Shown here: positions 21,569-30,000 of the stretch, one piece after another
How positions within the stretch are numbered: the first letter of the stretch is position 1
How the letters are laid out: the number at the start of each line of letters is the position of its first letter
Assembly: GCA_011525665.1 (NCBI GenBank)
Contig: WYAU01000108.1
Location: forward strand, 1-36,321
Source of the DNA: Candidatus Brocadia sp.
GTDB lineage: Bacteria > Planctomycetota > Brocadiia > Brocadiales > Brocadiaceae
Direction of reading: 5' to 3'
Length of the DNA stretch: 36,321 nucleotides
Program-made: the position numbers and the translations under genes
The notes under the pieces: generated by a model
Told to the model about the DNA's origin: nothing
Database searches by the model: none
What the model saw: the letters and a program-made list of their open reading frames with translations, nothing else

Positions 21569-24100
21569 ATGCATTTACGACGCGGGAAAAAAGGGGTTTT
21601 GTGTTTCATCTTTGTCGCATGCACGGTGTTTTTTCTTGTATGTGGCACATTTTTTTTCTTTCCCTTTTTCCTGGAGAAAAAACTGCTTCCACGCCTTGCA
21701 CAAGCCATCGGATTTCCCGAATCCTCCTGTGAGGTGCGCAAGTTTAGCCTGACCGGACTCGATCTGGCCTCCCTGCAACTGGGATATCCTGAAAATCACT
21801 TCCTGTCGTTCGATTCTGTCCGATTGGATTATTCCCTGTCCGGTTTGTTAAGGAAACACATGAAGAAGGTCATCGTCAGCGGCGTTGAAATCAGGGTTGC
21901 ATATAAAGATGGCCGTTTCGTAATACCCGGAATGAATATGGAAGATTTTTTCAAAGGCAACGCAGAAGCAAATTATGACAACCAGAACGATGCTCCTCGG
22001 CAATTATTACCCCTTACCTCCGGAGAACTCGAGGTCCGCAATGCCGCCATCACAATCGTCTCAGACAATTCCAGCCTGAGAATCCCCTTTGGCATGAAAG
22101 CAAAACCATTTTCATCATCGGGAAAAACAACTATTTCGGGTTATGATTTTCAGGTGTGGTTTCATCTGGATATAAAAACTCACGTTCCGGCATTGAAAAT
22201 TGCCTCCAGAATAGACATTCATGCTCGCCGCTGTTTTCCTCCGTATAAGACAGACATACGACTCAACTTCTCTGGCCTAGATATCGATTACGAGGGTTAT
22301 CGGATCATGAATTCCCCGGGCAATATCCCACTAACCATCGATATTGCCAAAAAACAGGATGCCTTTCACGCCACCTTTTCCCCTTTTTGCATTGTTTCCC
22401 CTTTTCCCGCTGAATTAACCATGGAACCGAATACCGGTTGTCACATCCGGTTTTCTCAGGAAGGGATGGAAATAGAGGGGGAATTTTTGGTGAATTTTTC
22501 CCGGGAACTCTGGAATGCTTCATCTCCCGCCGGGTTACAATTGCTCAATTCCGGGGTTTTTCCCTTGCGGTTTGCCGGTACAAAAAAGGGGAATGCCTGG
22601 CAATTTTTTTTGGACGCACCACCGAGCGGAAAAGCCCTGCAATTTCACAGACAGGTAGACACATTCAGCTTTTCCCCCCAGTCTCTTTCAATCCGGGGAA
22701 AAGGAGCGGAATCCGAGGGGGCTGTGGATTTTTCCCTGGCAATATCTGATATTACCTATATTTCAGATTCTTTCCAGGCGGGCATCAGGGATTTCAGGAT
22801 TTACGGGAATTCGTCACTGCAAAGTTCACACGTTTCCACCATGCACGCCTTTACCCAACTGTCCGGTGCCGAATTTACTGCAGGTGGTTTCTCGGCGAAA
22901 AAAATGGACGCCGTAATTCCCTTTCAATGGCCTATTCCTTTGCCGCAGGGGGAAAAGCCGGAGTATCAGGTGGAAGAAAATAGATATCTTACGGTCGGTG
23001 CCATAAAGTATCGTGGGAGGGAGCTTGGAACCATCTCTGCGGTTCCCTATCAGGCGGGAACGGGTGTTTGTTTTACCGGGCAATACAGGGATTTTTTCCC
23101 CTATTTCCACATAGACTTCACCGCAATGGCGGGAATAAGCAATGAGGGTAATGTGCTGTCTGAAATTGATTTTCAATCATCCGATTCCGGGAGCGCCGTC
23201 AATATCGATCTGGGAAAATTCTTACCCGAAATGTCAGGTATGTTTTTTGAAGGTGCTCTTGGTATCAAAGGAAAGTACCAGTCAACCGGCGGCGCAACAA
23301 CCAGCGGCGCCATTATTTCCATTCATAATTCCCGTATCGATGCCCCTGAAAAAAAGATGACGCTGACTGGCATTGATTTAGATTTTGAGATAAAGGATTT
23401 GGTGAATTTTCAGAGCGCCCCTGATCAGATTCTCAAATTTCAGCGTTTTGCCTGGGGTGATATAGAGATCAATGAGGGAGAAGTTGAATTTGAGATGGAT
23501 TCGTCATCCTTTTTTTTGAGAAAGAGTAGTTTCTCCTGGTGCGACGGATACGTGCACACGCATGGCTTACAGATAAAATACGGGAAAAGGGATATCGATA
23601 TTATCTGCATCTGCGACCGTCTTACCCTTGCAACGCTCTTAAAGCAGTTTAACTTAGCGGGCGCAGACGGAGAAGGCGCCGTGAACGGACGTATTCCCAT
23701 ACACTATAAAGGCGGAAAAATAAAACTAAACGATGGTTTCCTTTATTCTACCCCCGGCAAAGGAGGCACTCTTCGTTTCCATGATGAGACGCTTTCACCG
23801 GGGGCGCTGGTTGCGCAGCAGACGATACAACTGCAAATCGCGCAGGAAGCCCTCAAAAATTTCACGTATGACTGGGCAACGCTTTCTTTGCAAAGCGAGG
23901 GCGATGACTTACTCGTCCTGATGCAAATGAGTGGCAGGCCTGCGGGCTTAATGCCATTCGGGTTTAAAAAGGACATAGGGCTTTATAAAACAGAGGGGAC
24001 GCCAAAGGCCAATTTTCAGCAGATAGATTTTCACATAAATTTCAGACTGCCGCTGGATGCTATGTTGCAGTACAGTTCGGGAATAGGCGAATTATTGTAA
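21569..24100 (+). CDS. ydbH: YdbH-like AsmA-type inter-membrane lipid transport protein
   Basis: 843 residues. One N-terminal membrane helix (GVLCFIFVACTVFFLVCGTF) anchors a very long beta-rich body made of repeated amphipathic strands, as expected of AsmA/TamB/YdbH bridge proteins that carry phospholipid through a hydrophobic groove across the periplasm. The C-terminal region (LNDGFLYSTPGKGGTLRF, then LQSEGDDLLVLMQMSGRP) matches the YdbH-type domain once labelled dicarboxylate transport. The next two genes are YnbE-like and YdbL-like, the same set and order as in E. coli, which greatly strengthens the call. Start ATG 21569 lies 4 nt after the MOSC stop. Confidence 0.85.
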   Translation: MHLRRGKKGVLCFIFVACTVFFLVCGTFFFFPFFLEKKLLPRLAQAIGFPESSCEVRKFSLTGLDLASLQLGYPENHFLSFDSVRLDYSLSGLLRKHMKKVIVSGVEIRVAYKDGRFVIPGMNMEDFFKGNAEANYDNQNDAPRQLLPLTSGELEVRNAAITIVSDNSSLRIPFGMKAKPFSSSGKTTISGYDFQVWFHLDIKTHVPALKIASRIDIHARRCFPPYKTDIRLNFSGLDIDYEGYRIMNSPGNIPLTIDIAKKQDAFHATFSPFCIVSPFPAELTMEPNTGCHIRFSQEGMEIEGEFLVNFSRELWNASSPAGLQLLNSGVFPLRFAGTKKGNAWQFFLDAPPSGKALQFHRQVDTFSFSPQSLSIRGKGAESEGAVDFSLAISDITYISDSFQAGIRDFRIYGNSSLQSSHVSTMHAFTQLSGAEFTAGGFSAKKMDAVIPFQWPIPLPQGEKPEYQVEENRYLTVGAIKYRGRELGTISAVPYQAGTGVCFTGQYRDFFPYFHIDFTAMAGISNEGNVLSEIDFQSSDSGSAVNIDLGKFLPEMSGMFFEGALGIKGKYQSTGGATTSGAIISIHNSRIDAPEKKMTLTGIDLDFEIKDLVNFQSAPDQILKFQRFAWGDIEINEGEVEFEMDSSSFFLRKSSFSWCDGYVHTHGLQIKYGKRDIDIICICDRLTLATLLKQFNLAGADGEGAVNGRIPIHYKGGKIKLNDGFLYSTPGKGGTLRFHDETLSPGALVAQQTIQLQIAQEALKNFTYDWATLSLQSEGDDLLVLMQMSGRPAGLMPFGFKKDIGLYKTEGTPKANFQQIDFHINFRLPLDAMLQYSSGIGELL

Positions 24101-24183
24101 TGAAGGTTTCACGGATACGGACAGAAAACAAGGTTTTTCATGTGTAGAATATCCTGAACAATTTTAAAATAAGGAGAAAGAAA

Positions 24184-24405
24184 ATGAAGGGTGATTGTGG
24201 AGTTTTATGCATGATTTTTTTACTTTTTCTCACAGGATGCAAAACAGAACACAAACTGGAAGTAGATGTGAAGCCATTGCAGGTTACGATTGACGTAAAT
24301 GTTAAAATCGACCGGGACCTTGATAATTTTTTTGGCTCTTTAGATGAAAAAGCAAGACATTTTGACAGCGCAATAACCGGAGAAGCGCCGACACCCGTTC
24401 GATAG
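24184..24405 (+). CDS. ynbE: YnbE-like small lipoprotein
   Basis: 73 residues. A lipoprotein signal ends in the lipobox LTGC (Cys about residue 19). The mature part (KLEVDVKPLQVTIDVNVKID) is one or two beta strands with alternating hydrophobics, as in YnbE, which caps the C-terminal end of the YdbH bridge at the outer membrane in E. coli. Strong ribosome binding site AAGGAGAAAG. Family resemblance plus gene order support the assignment. Confidence 0.8.
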   Translation: MKGDCGVLCMIFLLFLTGCKTEHKLEVDVKPLQVTIDVNVKIDRDLDNFFGSLDEKARHFDSAITGEAPTPVR

Positions 24406-24406
24406 T

Positions 24407-24435
24407 AACGGTATCTTTCTCATGATACCGTTTTT
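24407..24435 (+). terminator. Intrinsic terminator inside the ydbH-ynbE-ydbL set
   Basis: AACGGTATC (24407-24415) pairs perfectly with GATACCGTT (24424-24432) across an 8-nt loop and runs into TTTTTC. It lies immediately after the ynbE stop and before the ydbL ribosome binding site. It would cut ydbL expression relative to ydbH/ynbE unless partly read through. Confidence 0.8.
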
Positions 24436-24453
24436 CAAAGAAAGGAAAATACG

Positions 24454-24834
24454 ATGAGAGGAAAATTTTGGGCATCTTTAGTGTTCGCAATGATTTTTGG
24501 TGGTTTTTTTATGAATACTGTAACTACGGCGGATGATTTAAATACCATAAAAGCAAGCATGGAAAAACGTCTTCCCGTTCTTGTTGATTTAAAGTCCCGA
24601 GGGATAGTCGGAGAGAACGCAGTGGGATTTCTGGAATTTATCGGTAAAAATCGCGAAAAAGACGATGTTGTTCAGGCAGAAAATCAGGACAGAACAAAGG
24701 TTTATACTGCAATCGCCCGAAAAGACCGGGTAAGCGCGGAGCAGGTTGGACGGCGCAGGGCGTTGCAGATTGCCAGCAAGGCAAAGAAAGGAGAATGGCT
24801 ACAGGATCAGAACGGAAAATGGTACCAAAAATAA
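24454..24834 (+). CDS. ydbL: YdbL-like DUF1318 periplasmic protein
   Basis: 126 residues with a signal peptide (FWASLVFAMIFGGFFMN, probable cleavage before DDLN). The body contains the DUF1318 pattern: MEKRLPVLVDLKSRGIVGEN, VVQAENQDRTKVYTAIARK and the C-terminal GEWLQDQNGKWYQK. In E. coli YdbL is a periplasmic helper of the YdbH-YnbE bridge, proposed to control YnbE assembly. AAAGGAAAA precedes ATG 24454. Confidence 0.85.
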   Translation: MRGKFWASLVFAMIFGGFFMNTVTTADDLNTIKASMEKRLPVLVDLKSRGIVGENAVGFLEFIGKNREKDDVVQAENQDRTKVYTAIARKDRVSAEQVGRRRALQIASKAKKGEWLQDQNGKWYQK

Positions 24835-24982
24835 AGAACTACCCGCATATGCATGCGTCCGGGATTGAAAAAAACAATCTGCAAGAGAGGACAGAGAAAA
24901 AAGATTACAGAAGGTACCATGGTGGGGTACGTGTGCCCCTGCAAATTACACAAGCGTTACTTTTATTCTTGAAGGAGAGATT

Positions 24983-25366
24983 GTGTCTGACCTCAAAGAT
25001 CCTCGGGTTTTATTTGCCGCAGAAAGGACGTTGCTGGCGTGGAATAGGACCAGCCTTTCCCTGATTGCATTTGGCTTTGTCGTTGAACGCGCCGGCACCG
25101 TGATTCGGGGGGCTACCCTGAAGGGGGCGGAACCATCAGGGATTATACCATGGATGGGGCTGTTGTTCATTGCGTTAGGCGCATTCGTGGCGTTTTACTC
25201 CTCACGGCAGTATTTGGCGGTCCTGAAAACGCTCAGCCCTGCAGAGTATCCAAAAGGCTATCGGTTAAGATGGGGGGTTGTGGTAAACATCATCGTGGCG
25301 ATTCTGGGAGCATGTCTTTCCGCTATCCTTTTTGCGGGGCATGCCCGTGAGTGGTTGCACGACTAG
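24983..25366 (+). CDS. DUF202 (YidH-like) inner membrane protein
   Basis: 127 residues. N-terminal LFAAERTLLAWNRTSLSLIAFGF is the DUF202 signature (R-T-x-L-A-W-x-R-T), followed by three hydrophobic helices in all. The family is widespread and of unknown function. GTG start at 24983 with AAGGAGAGA 4-10 nt upstream; the downstream ORF overlapping at 24795-25064 is a shadow. Confidence 0.85.
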   Translation: MSDLKDPRVLFAAERTLLAWNRTSLSLIAFGFVVERAGTVIRGATLKGAEPSGIIPWMGLLFIALGAFVAFYSSRQYLAVLKTLSPAEYPKGYRLRWGVVVNIIVAILGACLSAILFAGHAREWLHD

Positions 25367-25371
25367 AACCC

Positions 25372-25484
25372 CGTTCAGGGACGGCGACCCTGACGGGCGG
25401 GGACATTACCCCGGTAGTATAAAATGTTTCATTTTATTTATGCCGGTTTTTGGGTAGCGCGGACACCCTGTGTTTGTCCGTTTT
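25372..25484 (+). terminator. Hairpin cluster and intrinsic terminator before the SLC13 gene
   Basis: Just after the DUF202 stop, CCCGTTCAGGG and CCCTGACGGG form a stem with one bulge. Further on, CGGACA (25460-25465) pairs with TGTCCG (25475-25480) and runs into TTTTAATT, a plausible intrinsic terminator. It ends only 6 nt before ATG 25490. Confidence 0.55.
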
Positions 25485-25489
25485 AATTC

Positions 25490-27301
25490 ATGTTAAGAGA
25501 ATTTGGCGTGATAAGCGTGAATACGGAACAATTGATCATATTTGGTGTCCTTGCCGCAACGCTGGCGCTGTTCGTATGGAACCGCTGGCGTTACGACATT
25601 GTGGCTCTGGTTGCACTGCTGGTGGTTGCACTCGCCGGACTTGTGCCTCCCGATCAAGTATTCGCAGGTTTTGGGCACCCGGCAGTAATAACGGTGGCGG
25701 CAGTCCTGGTGATCAGCCGCGGGTTGCTCAATGCCGGAGTTGTGGATTCCCTTGCGCGTCAATTGACGCGTGTGGGTAATCAGCCCGCGATTCAGGTAGC
25801 GACGCTCACGGGGATCGTCGCTCTGTGTTCTGGATTCATGAACAACGTCGGCGCATTGGCGTTGCTTATGCCGGTGGCGGTCTGGATGTCGCGTCGGGGA
25901 GGCCGCTCACCTTCCTTCTTGCTGATGCCACTCGCCTTCGGATCTTTGCTCGGCGGGACAATCACGCTGATCGGTACCCCGCCGAACATTATCATTGCTG
26001 CGTATCGGGAACAACCACCCACTCCTCCATTCGGGATGTTTGACTTTGTCCCGGCAGGCGCGGCGATAACTCTGTGCGGTATTCTTTTTATTTCAATCAT
26101 CGGCTGGCGTTTAACGCCGCAGCGCGAGAAACAGGATGCCCCTGAAGATCTGTTTGAGATCAGCAGTTATCTGACCGAGCTTCTCGTTCCCGGAAACTGT
26201 ACGTTTACGGGCAGGACGCTTTACGACCTGATTACATCAGTCAGGGATGATGCCGATATTGTGGTAATCGGCCTGGTTCGCGCCGGAAAACGCCAGGAGA
26301 TGCCATCCCATTATGAAGTTCTGCAAGAAAAGGATATACTGCTGGTTGAAGCCGATTCTGACAACCTCAAGGCGCTGCTCGATGTCACGGGGCTTGAGCT
26401 TGCCGAAGCCAAAGGAAAAGGCGAGAAAGAGAGTGCCCGAAGGGGTGATCTCAATCTCGTTGAAGCTATTATCACCCCCGGTTCGATGCTCGCCGGCAGG
26501 ACGGCGACGAACCTTGACCTGCGCGGGCGCTATGGTGTCAACGTGCTTGCAGTTGCCCGTCAGGGGCGTCGCCTGCGGGAACGACTTGGCAGGATTCGCT
26601 TCTTCGCCGGAGATATCCTGCTGGTGCAGGGGAGCGAAGAGTCCCTGCAATCAGCCTTGAATGACCTGGGGTGCCTGCCTCTTGCGTCACGGGGGTTGCG
26701 CATTGGCAAGCCACGTAACGTCCTCCTGGCAACCTGTATCTTTGTTGTCGCGTTGGCGGTGATTGCTTTCAAGCTTGTTCCCCCGGCAACCGCGCTGGCT
26801 GGAGGCGCAGTAGTCATGGCTCTTGCCGGACTGATTTCACCCGGCGAAATCTACAAGAGTATCGACATGTCCGTCATCCTCCTGCTGGCGGCCTTGCTGC
26901 CCGTAGGCAAAGCTTTGGAAAGTACCGGTGGATCACAATTGATTGCCGACACGTTGCTTGCGGTAAGCAGATCAGCGCCCCCGTCGTTAACGCTCGTAAT
27001 TCTAATGGCCGCAACAATGCTGCTGTCGAACTTGATCAACAACGCGGCTGCCGCAATCCTTGCTGCGCCTGTAGCTATCCATGTTGCAAAAGGTACGGAG
27101 TCATCCGTGGATCCTTTTTTGATGGCGGTGGCTATCGGGTCTTCCTGTGCGTTTCTCACGCCGATCGGCCATCAATCGAATACGCTTGTTATGGCGCCGG
27201 GAGGATATAAGTTCAGCGACTATTGGCGAATGGGACTGCCTCTGTCCGTGCTGGTTGTGGCGGTTGCCGTTCCCGTAATCATGTGGTTCTGGCCTCTCTA
27301 A
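25490..27301 (+). CDS. SLC13-family permease with two TrkA-C domains
   Basis: 603 residues. Two sets of transmembrane helices flank two soluble RCK_C/TrkA-C domains (about 215-300 and 310-400). Each membrane half has the divalent-anion/sodium symporter pattern: SGFMNNVGALALLMPVAVW with LIGTPPNIII, and LLSNLINNAAAAILAAPVAI with LTPIGHQSNTLVM. Such proteins move carboxylates, sulphate or other oxyanions; the substrate cannot be read here. The gene looks richer in G and C than its neighbours, hinting at transfer. Start uncertain: ATG 25490 has no ribosome binding site and abuts a terminator; GTG 25508 is an alternative. Confidence 0.88.
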   Translation: MLREFGVISVNTEQLIIFGVLAATLALFVWNRWRYDIVALVALLVVALAGLVPPDQVFAGFGHPAVITVAAVLVISRGLLNAGVVDSLARQLTRVGNQPAIQVATLTGIVALCSGFMNNVGALALLMPVAVWMSRRGGRSPSFLLMPLAFGSLLGGTITLIGTPPNIIIAAYREQPPTPPFGMFDFVPAGAAITLCGILFISIIGWRLTPQREKQDAPEDLFEISSYLTELLVPGNCTFTGRTLYDLITSVRDDADIVVIGLVRAGKRQEMPSHYEVLQEKDILLVEADSDNLKALLDVTGLELAEAKGKGEKESARRGDLNLVEAIITPGSMLAGRTATNLDLRGRYGVNVLAVARQGRRLRERLGRIRFFAGDILLVQGSEESLQSALNDLGCLPLASRGLRIGKPRNVLLATCIFVVALAVIAFKLVPPATALAGGAVVMALAGLISPGEIYKSIDMSVILLLAALLPVGKALESTGGSQLIADTLLAVSRSAPPSLTLVILMAATMLLSNLINNAAAAILAAPVAIHVAKGTESSVDPFLMAVAIGSSCAFLTPIGHQSNTLVMAPGGYKFSDYWRMGLPLSVLVVAVAVPVIMWFWPL

Positions 27302-27373
27302 CGGGGAGATACTTTCTGTTTTTATATTGAGATATTTCTGGAGGGCATTGCATTCCTCACAGGGCTTCGCTTG

Positions 27374-29503
27374 CTAATGTTTCAGCGAAAGGGAAATTCT
27401 CCTCCTTTTGATGTCCACGTCCAGTACGGTAACATTTACCCTTTGATGAATCTTAATCACATCATTGGGGTTTTTTACAAAGCGATCCGAAAGCTGGCTT
27501 ATATGTAACAGCCCGTCCTGGTGAACCCCTATATCAACAAAGGCGCCGAATGCAGTTATGTTGGTTACGACCCCCGGGAGTTTCATACCGGGCTGAATAT
27601 CCTCAATCTTTTCGATCCCTTTGAGAAAGCCAAACGGTTCGAACTTCTCTCGCGGGTCTCGTCCGGGTTTGGCCAATTCCTTCATGATGTCATGTAACGT
27701 AGGCAACCCTACCGTATCTTTTACATATTTTGCAGGGTCTATTTTGCTCCGGAGATTTTCATCCCTCATCAAATCCGATATTGAACATCGAATGTCTTTT
27801 GCCATGGCATCCACAATGTGATAACTTTCAGGATGAACGGCGCTCCGATCAAGGGGATTTTCTCCGTCCCCGATGCGCAGAAAACCCGCTGCCTGTTCAA
27901 ATGCCCTTGGCCCCAGTTTATTTACCTTTTTCAACTCCTCCCGGGATCGAAAAGGGCCATGTTCATTTCGATATTCAATGATATTTTTGGCAAGTTGGGG
28001 GCCTAATCCGGAGACATACATGAGCAGTTGCTTGCTGGCGGTGTTGACTTCAACACCAACAAGATTCACGCAACTGGTAACGACATCATCGAGACTACGC
28101 TTCAGTATTCCCTGATCCACATCATGCTGATATTGTCCCACACCAATAGACTTCGGGTCTATCTTTACCAGTTCTGCCAGGGGATCCATAAGCCGTCTCC
28201 CGATAGATACCGCTCCGCGCACCGTTATGTCCTGGTCGGGAAATTCTTCACGGGCAACGTCTGAAGCGGAATAAACGGACGCCCCGCTTTCATTCACCAT
28301 CACGATCTGAATCTTTTCCGGGAGATCGAGATTTCTCATGAACGACTCGGTTTCCCTTCCTGCGGTGCCGTTCCCTATTGCAACGACCTCTACCTCGAAT
28401 TTTTTACAGAGATTTATAATCCTTGCAGCAGCTTCAGATGCGCCCGCCTCAGACTGATGAGGATAGATGGTATCGGTATGGATCAATTTTCCCTGTCTGT
28501 CCATACAGACCACCTTGCATCCCGTGCGAAAACCGGGATCGATGGCAAGGACGTTTTTTTGGCCCAGTGGCGGGGCAAGCAAAAGCTGCCGGAGATTTTC
28601 TGCAAAGACTTTTATTGCCTCTTCGTCCGCTCTTTTCTTTGTATCCAGACGTATCTCGGTTTCCATTGATATGGACAGGAGTCTTTTGTAACAGTCATGC
28701 ACCGACATCTTGACTTGCAGGGAGGCGCCCCCGTTCCCCTTTACAAACAGCGCTTCCAGTATGGCAAGGGCATTTTCTTCAGGAGGTGTTACCCGCAGGC
28801 TCAGGAACCCCTCCTTTTCTCCGCGTCTCATCGCTAAAATTCTGTGGGACGGGGCAGTCGATACCGGCTCTTCCCAATCAAAATAATCCTTATACTTGAT
28901 CCCTTCCTCTTCTTTGCCGGAAATTATCTTTGTCCTGAAGGCGCCTTGTGTCAGAAAAAGTTCGCGGATCTTTGACCGGGCATGTTGATCTTCATTGACC
29001 CATTCAGCAATAATATCCCGGCCCCCCCCCAGCGCGTCCTCAGCGGAATTAACACCCTTTTCCGCATCCACAAAGGCCTCCGCCACGGCGAAAGGGTCAA
29101 TATCCTCCTGTGCGAAGATACGGTGAGCCAGTTGTTCCAGGCCCTTTTCTCTGGCAATAGTTGCCCGGGTACGGCGTTTGGGACGATAGGGCAGATAAAT
29201 ATCCTCCAGCACTGACATGGTCGCTGCTGCAAGGATTTTCTCCTTGAGTTCTCCGGTGAGTTGTCCCCTCTCTTCCAGCGATTTCAGAATGGCTTCACGA
29301 CGCTTATCCAGTTCCCTGAGCTGGTCGAGACGGTCACGAATTGTCGTAATGGCTATCTCATCCAGGGACCCGGTAGCCTCCTTCCTGTACCGTGCGATAA
29401 AGGGAACTGTAGCGCCTTCTTCAAGAAGCGCGGCGGTTCCCATCACCTGTTTTGCCGTAAGACTGAGTTCTCCGGCAATCTGAGAAATGTATTCATTGTT
29501 CAT
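27374..29503 (-). CDS. tex: Tex family RNA-binding transcription accessory protein
   Basis: 709 residues, normal Tex length. N-terminal helical Tex domain (ATVPFIARYRKEATGSLDE), a YqgF/RNase H-like domain (NVLAIDPGFRTGCKVV), helix-hairpin-helix motifs (LGPQLAKNIIEYRNEHGPF), and a C-terminal S1 RNA-binding domain (GAFVDIGVHQDGLLHIS). The family binds RNA and affects transcription or virulence gene expression. AAAGGATTATT precedes ATG 29503. Monocistronic and divergent from the riboswitch locus. Confidence 0.95.
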   Translation of the reverse strand: MNNEYISQIAGELSLTAKQVMGTAALLEEGATVPFIARYRKEATGSLDEIAITTIRDRLDQLRELDKRREAILKSLEERGQLTGELKEKILAAATMSVLEDIYLPYRPKRRTRATIAREKGLEQLAHRIFAQEDIDPFAVAEAFVDAEKGVNSAEDALGGGRDIIAEWVNEDQHARSKIRELFLTQGAFRTKIISGKEEEGIKYKDYFDWEEPVSTAPSHRILAMRRGEKEGFLSLRVTPPEENALAILEALFVKGNGGASLQVKMSVHDCYKRLLSISMETEIRLDTKKRADEEAIKVFAENLRQLLLAPPLGQKNVLAIDPGFRTGCKVVCMDRQGKLIHTDTIYPHQSEAGASEAAARIINLCKKFEVEVVAIGNGTAGRETESFMRNLDLPEKIQIVMVNESGASVYSASDVAREEFPDQDITVRGAVSIGRRLMDPLAELVKIDPKSIGVGQYQHDVDQGILKRSLDDVVTSCVNLVGVEVNTASKQLLMYVSGLGPQLAKNIIEYRNEHGPFRSREELKKVNKLGPRAFEQAAGFLRIGDGENPLDRSAVHPESYHIVDAMAKDIRCSISDLMRDENLRSKIDPAKYVKDTVGLPTLHDIMKELAKPGRDPREKFEPFGFLKGIEKIEDIQPGMKLPGVVTNITAFGAFVDIGVHQDGLLHISQLSDRFVKNPNDVIKIHQRVNVTVLDVDIKRRRISLSLKH

Positions 29504-29768
29504 AATAATCCTTTCTTTGGTTGTTGAAGGGACTGCAAAGCTTTGTCATATTTATTCCGGGATAATAAAGCATTACTATTTCCGTACCCATGGCCCGGGG
29601 TAATTGGAATATGGGTGAATTCTTGAACGCGGAGCAAAAAAATTTTCAAAAAGTGTCCTTCTGAAAATGGGAAAAAGAGGTTTTTTTCACGTAATATAAT
29701 AGCGTATTCCCCGTAAATGTCCATAAGTCATGCGATTTAAACACGTAATTTTTTATGCACAAATCTGC
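29504..29768. other. Intergenic region between tex and the riboswitch promoter
   Basis: About 265 nt. It must carry the tex promoter on the minus strand, which I cannot place. The weak minus-strand frame 29500-29724 overlaps the tex start and has no recognisable content. Nothing else is seen. Confidence 0.3.
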
Positions 29769-29797
29769 TTGACAAAAAAGTGAACACGTAGTATATT
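29769..29797 (+). promoter_or_regulatory. Near-perfect sigma-70 promoter of the fluoride-riboswitch locus
   Basis: TTGACA (29769-29774), exactly 17 nt, TATATT (29792-29797). Transcription would start near 29804, about 15 nt before the aptamer. The strongest consensus promoter I see in the window, consistent with constitutive initiation and control by termination. Confidence 0.88.
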
Positions 29798-29819
29798 TAT
29801 ACCCATAGTTTTGAATTCA

Positions 29820-29863
29820 GGCGATGGAGTTCGCCCAATTGCTATGTGATAGCTGATAACTCC
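29820..29863 (+). ncRNA. Fluoride riboswitch aptamer (crcB motif), copy 1
   Basis: The order and conserved letters match the crcB aptamer. GGCG (29820-29823) pairs with CGCC (29832-29835) around AUG-GAGUU. A linker leads to the second hairpin GCTAT/ATAGC (29841-29853), then TGAT and AACTCC (29858-29863), which pairs exactly with GGAGTT (29826-29831) to form the pseudoknot. The same layout is found in the Thermotoga petrophila aptamer. The pseudoknot strand is also the left arm of terminator 1, as in known fluoride ON switches: fluoride stabilises the pseudoknot and prevents termination. It controls the 66-codon gene and the dynamin-like GTPase gene. Confidence 0.93.
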
Positions 29864-29896
29864 TATTGAAGGCAGATACTTCGATAGGAGTTTTTC
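29859..29896 (+). terminator. Riboswitch terminator 1, copy 1
   Basis: ACTCCTATTGAAG (29859-29871) pairs with CTTCGATAGGAGT (29879-29891), 7-nt loop, then TTTTTC. Its left arm shares ACTCC with the aptamer pseudoknot, so it can form only when the aptamer is not fluoride-bound. Confidence 0.92.
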
Positions 29897-29905
29897 TATT
29901 TGTAA

Positions 29906-29943
29906 AACCCCTGTCGAAGCTGCGGTCTCGACAGGGGTTTTTT
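29906..29943 (+). terminator. Second terminator in series, copy 1
   Basis: AACCCCTGTCGA (29906-29917) pairs perfectly with TCGACAGGGGTT (29928-29939) and runs into a T6 run. It stands alone as a strong terminator. Its left arm (29908-29919) can instead pair with the right arm of terminator 1 (29879-29890): ten consecutive pairs including one G-U. Confidence 0.88.
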
Positions 29944-30000
29944 GTTATACCGTTATACAGCGTAAAATAAATCCCTGTCCGAAATTCATAGGAGGGATTT

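Noticed and set aside
29500-29724. 74-codon minus-strand ORF upstream of tex
   Set aside because: It overlaps the tex start, lies in the tex leader region and shows no domain or conserved pattern.
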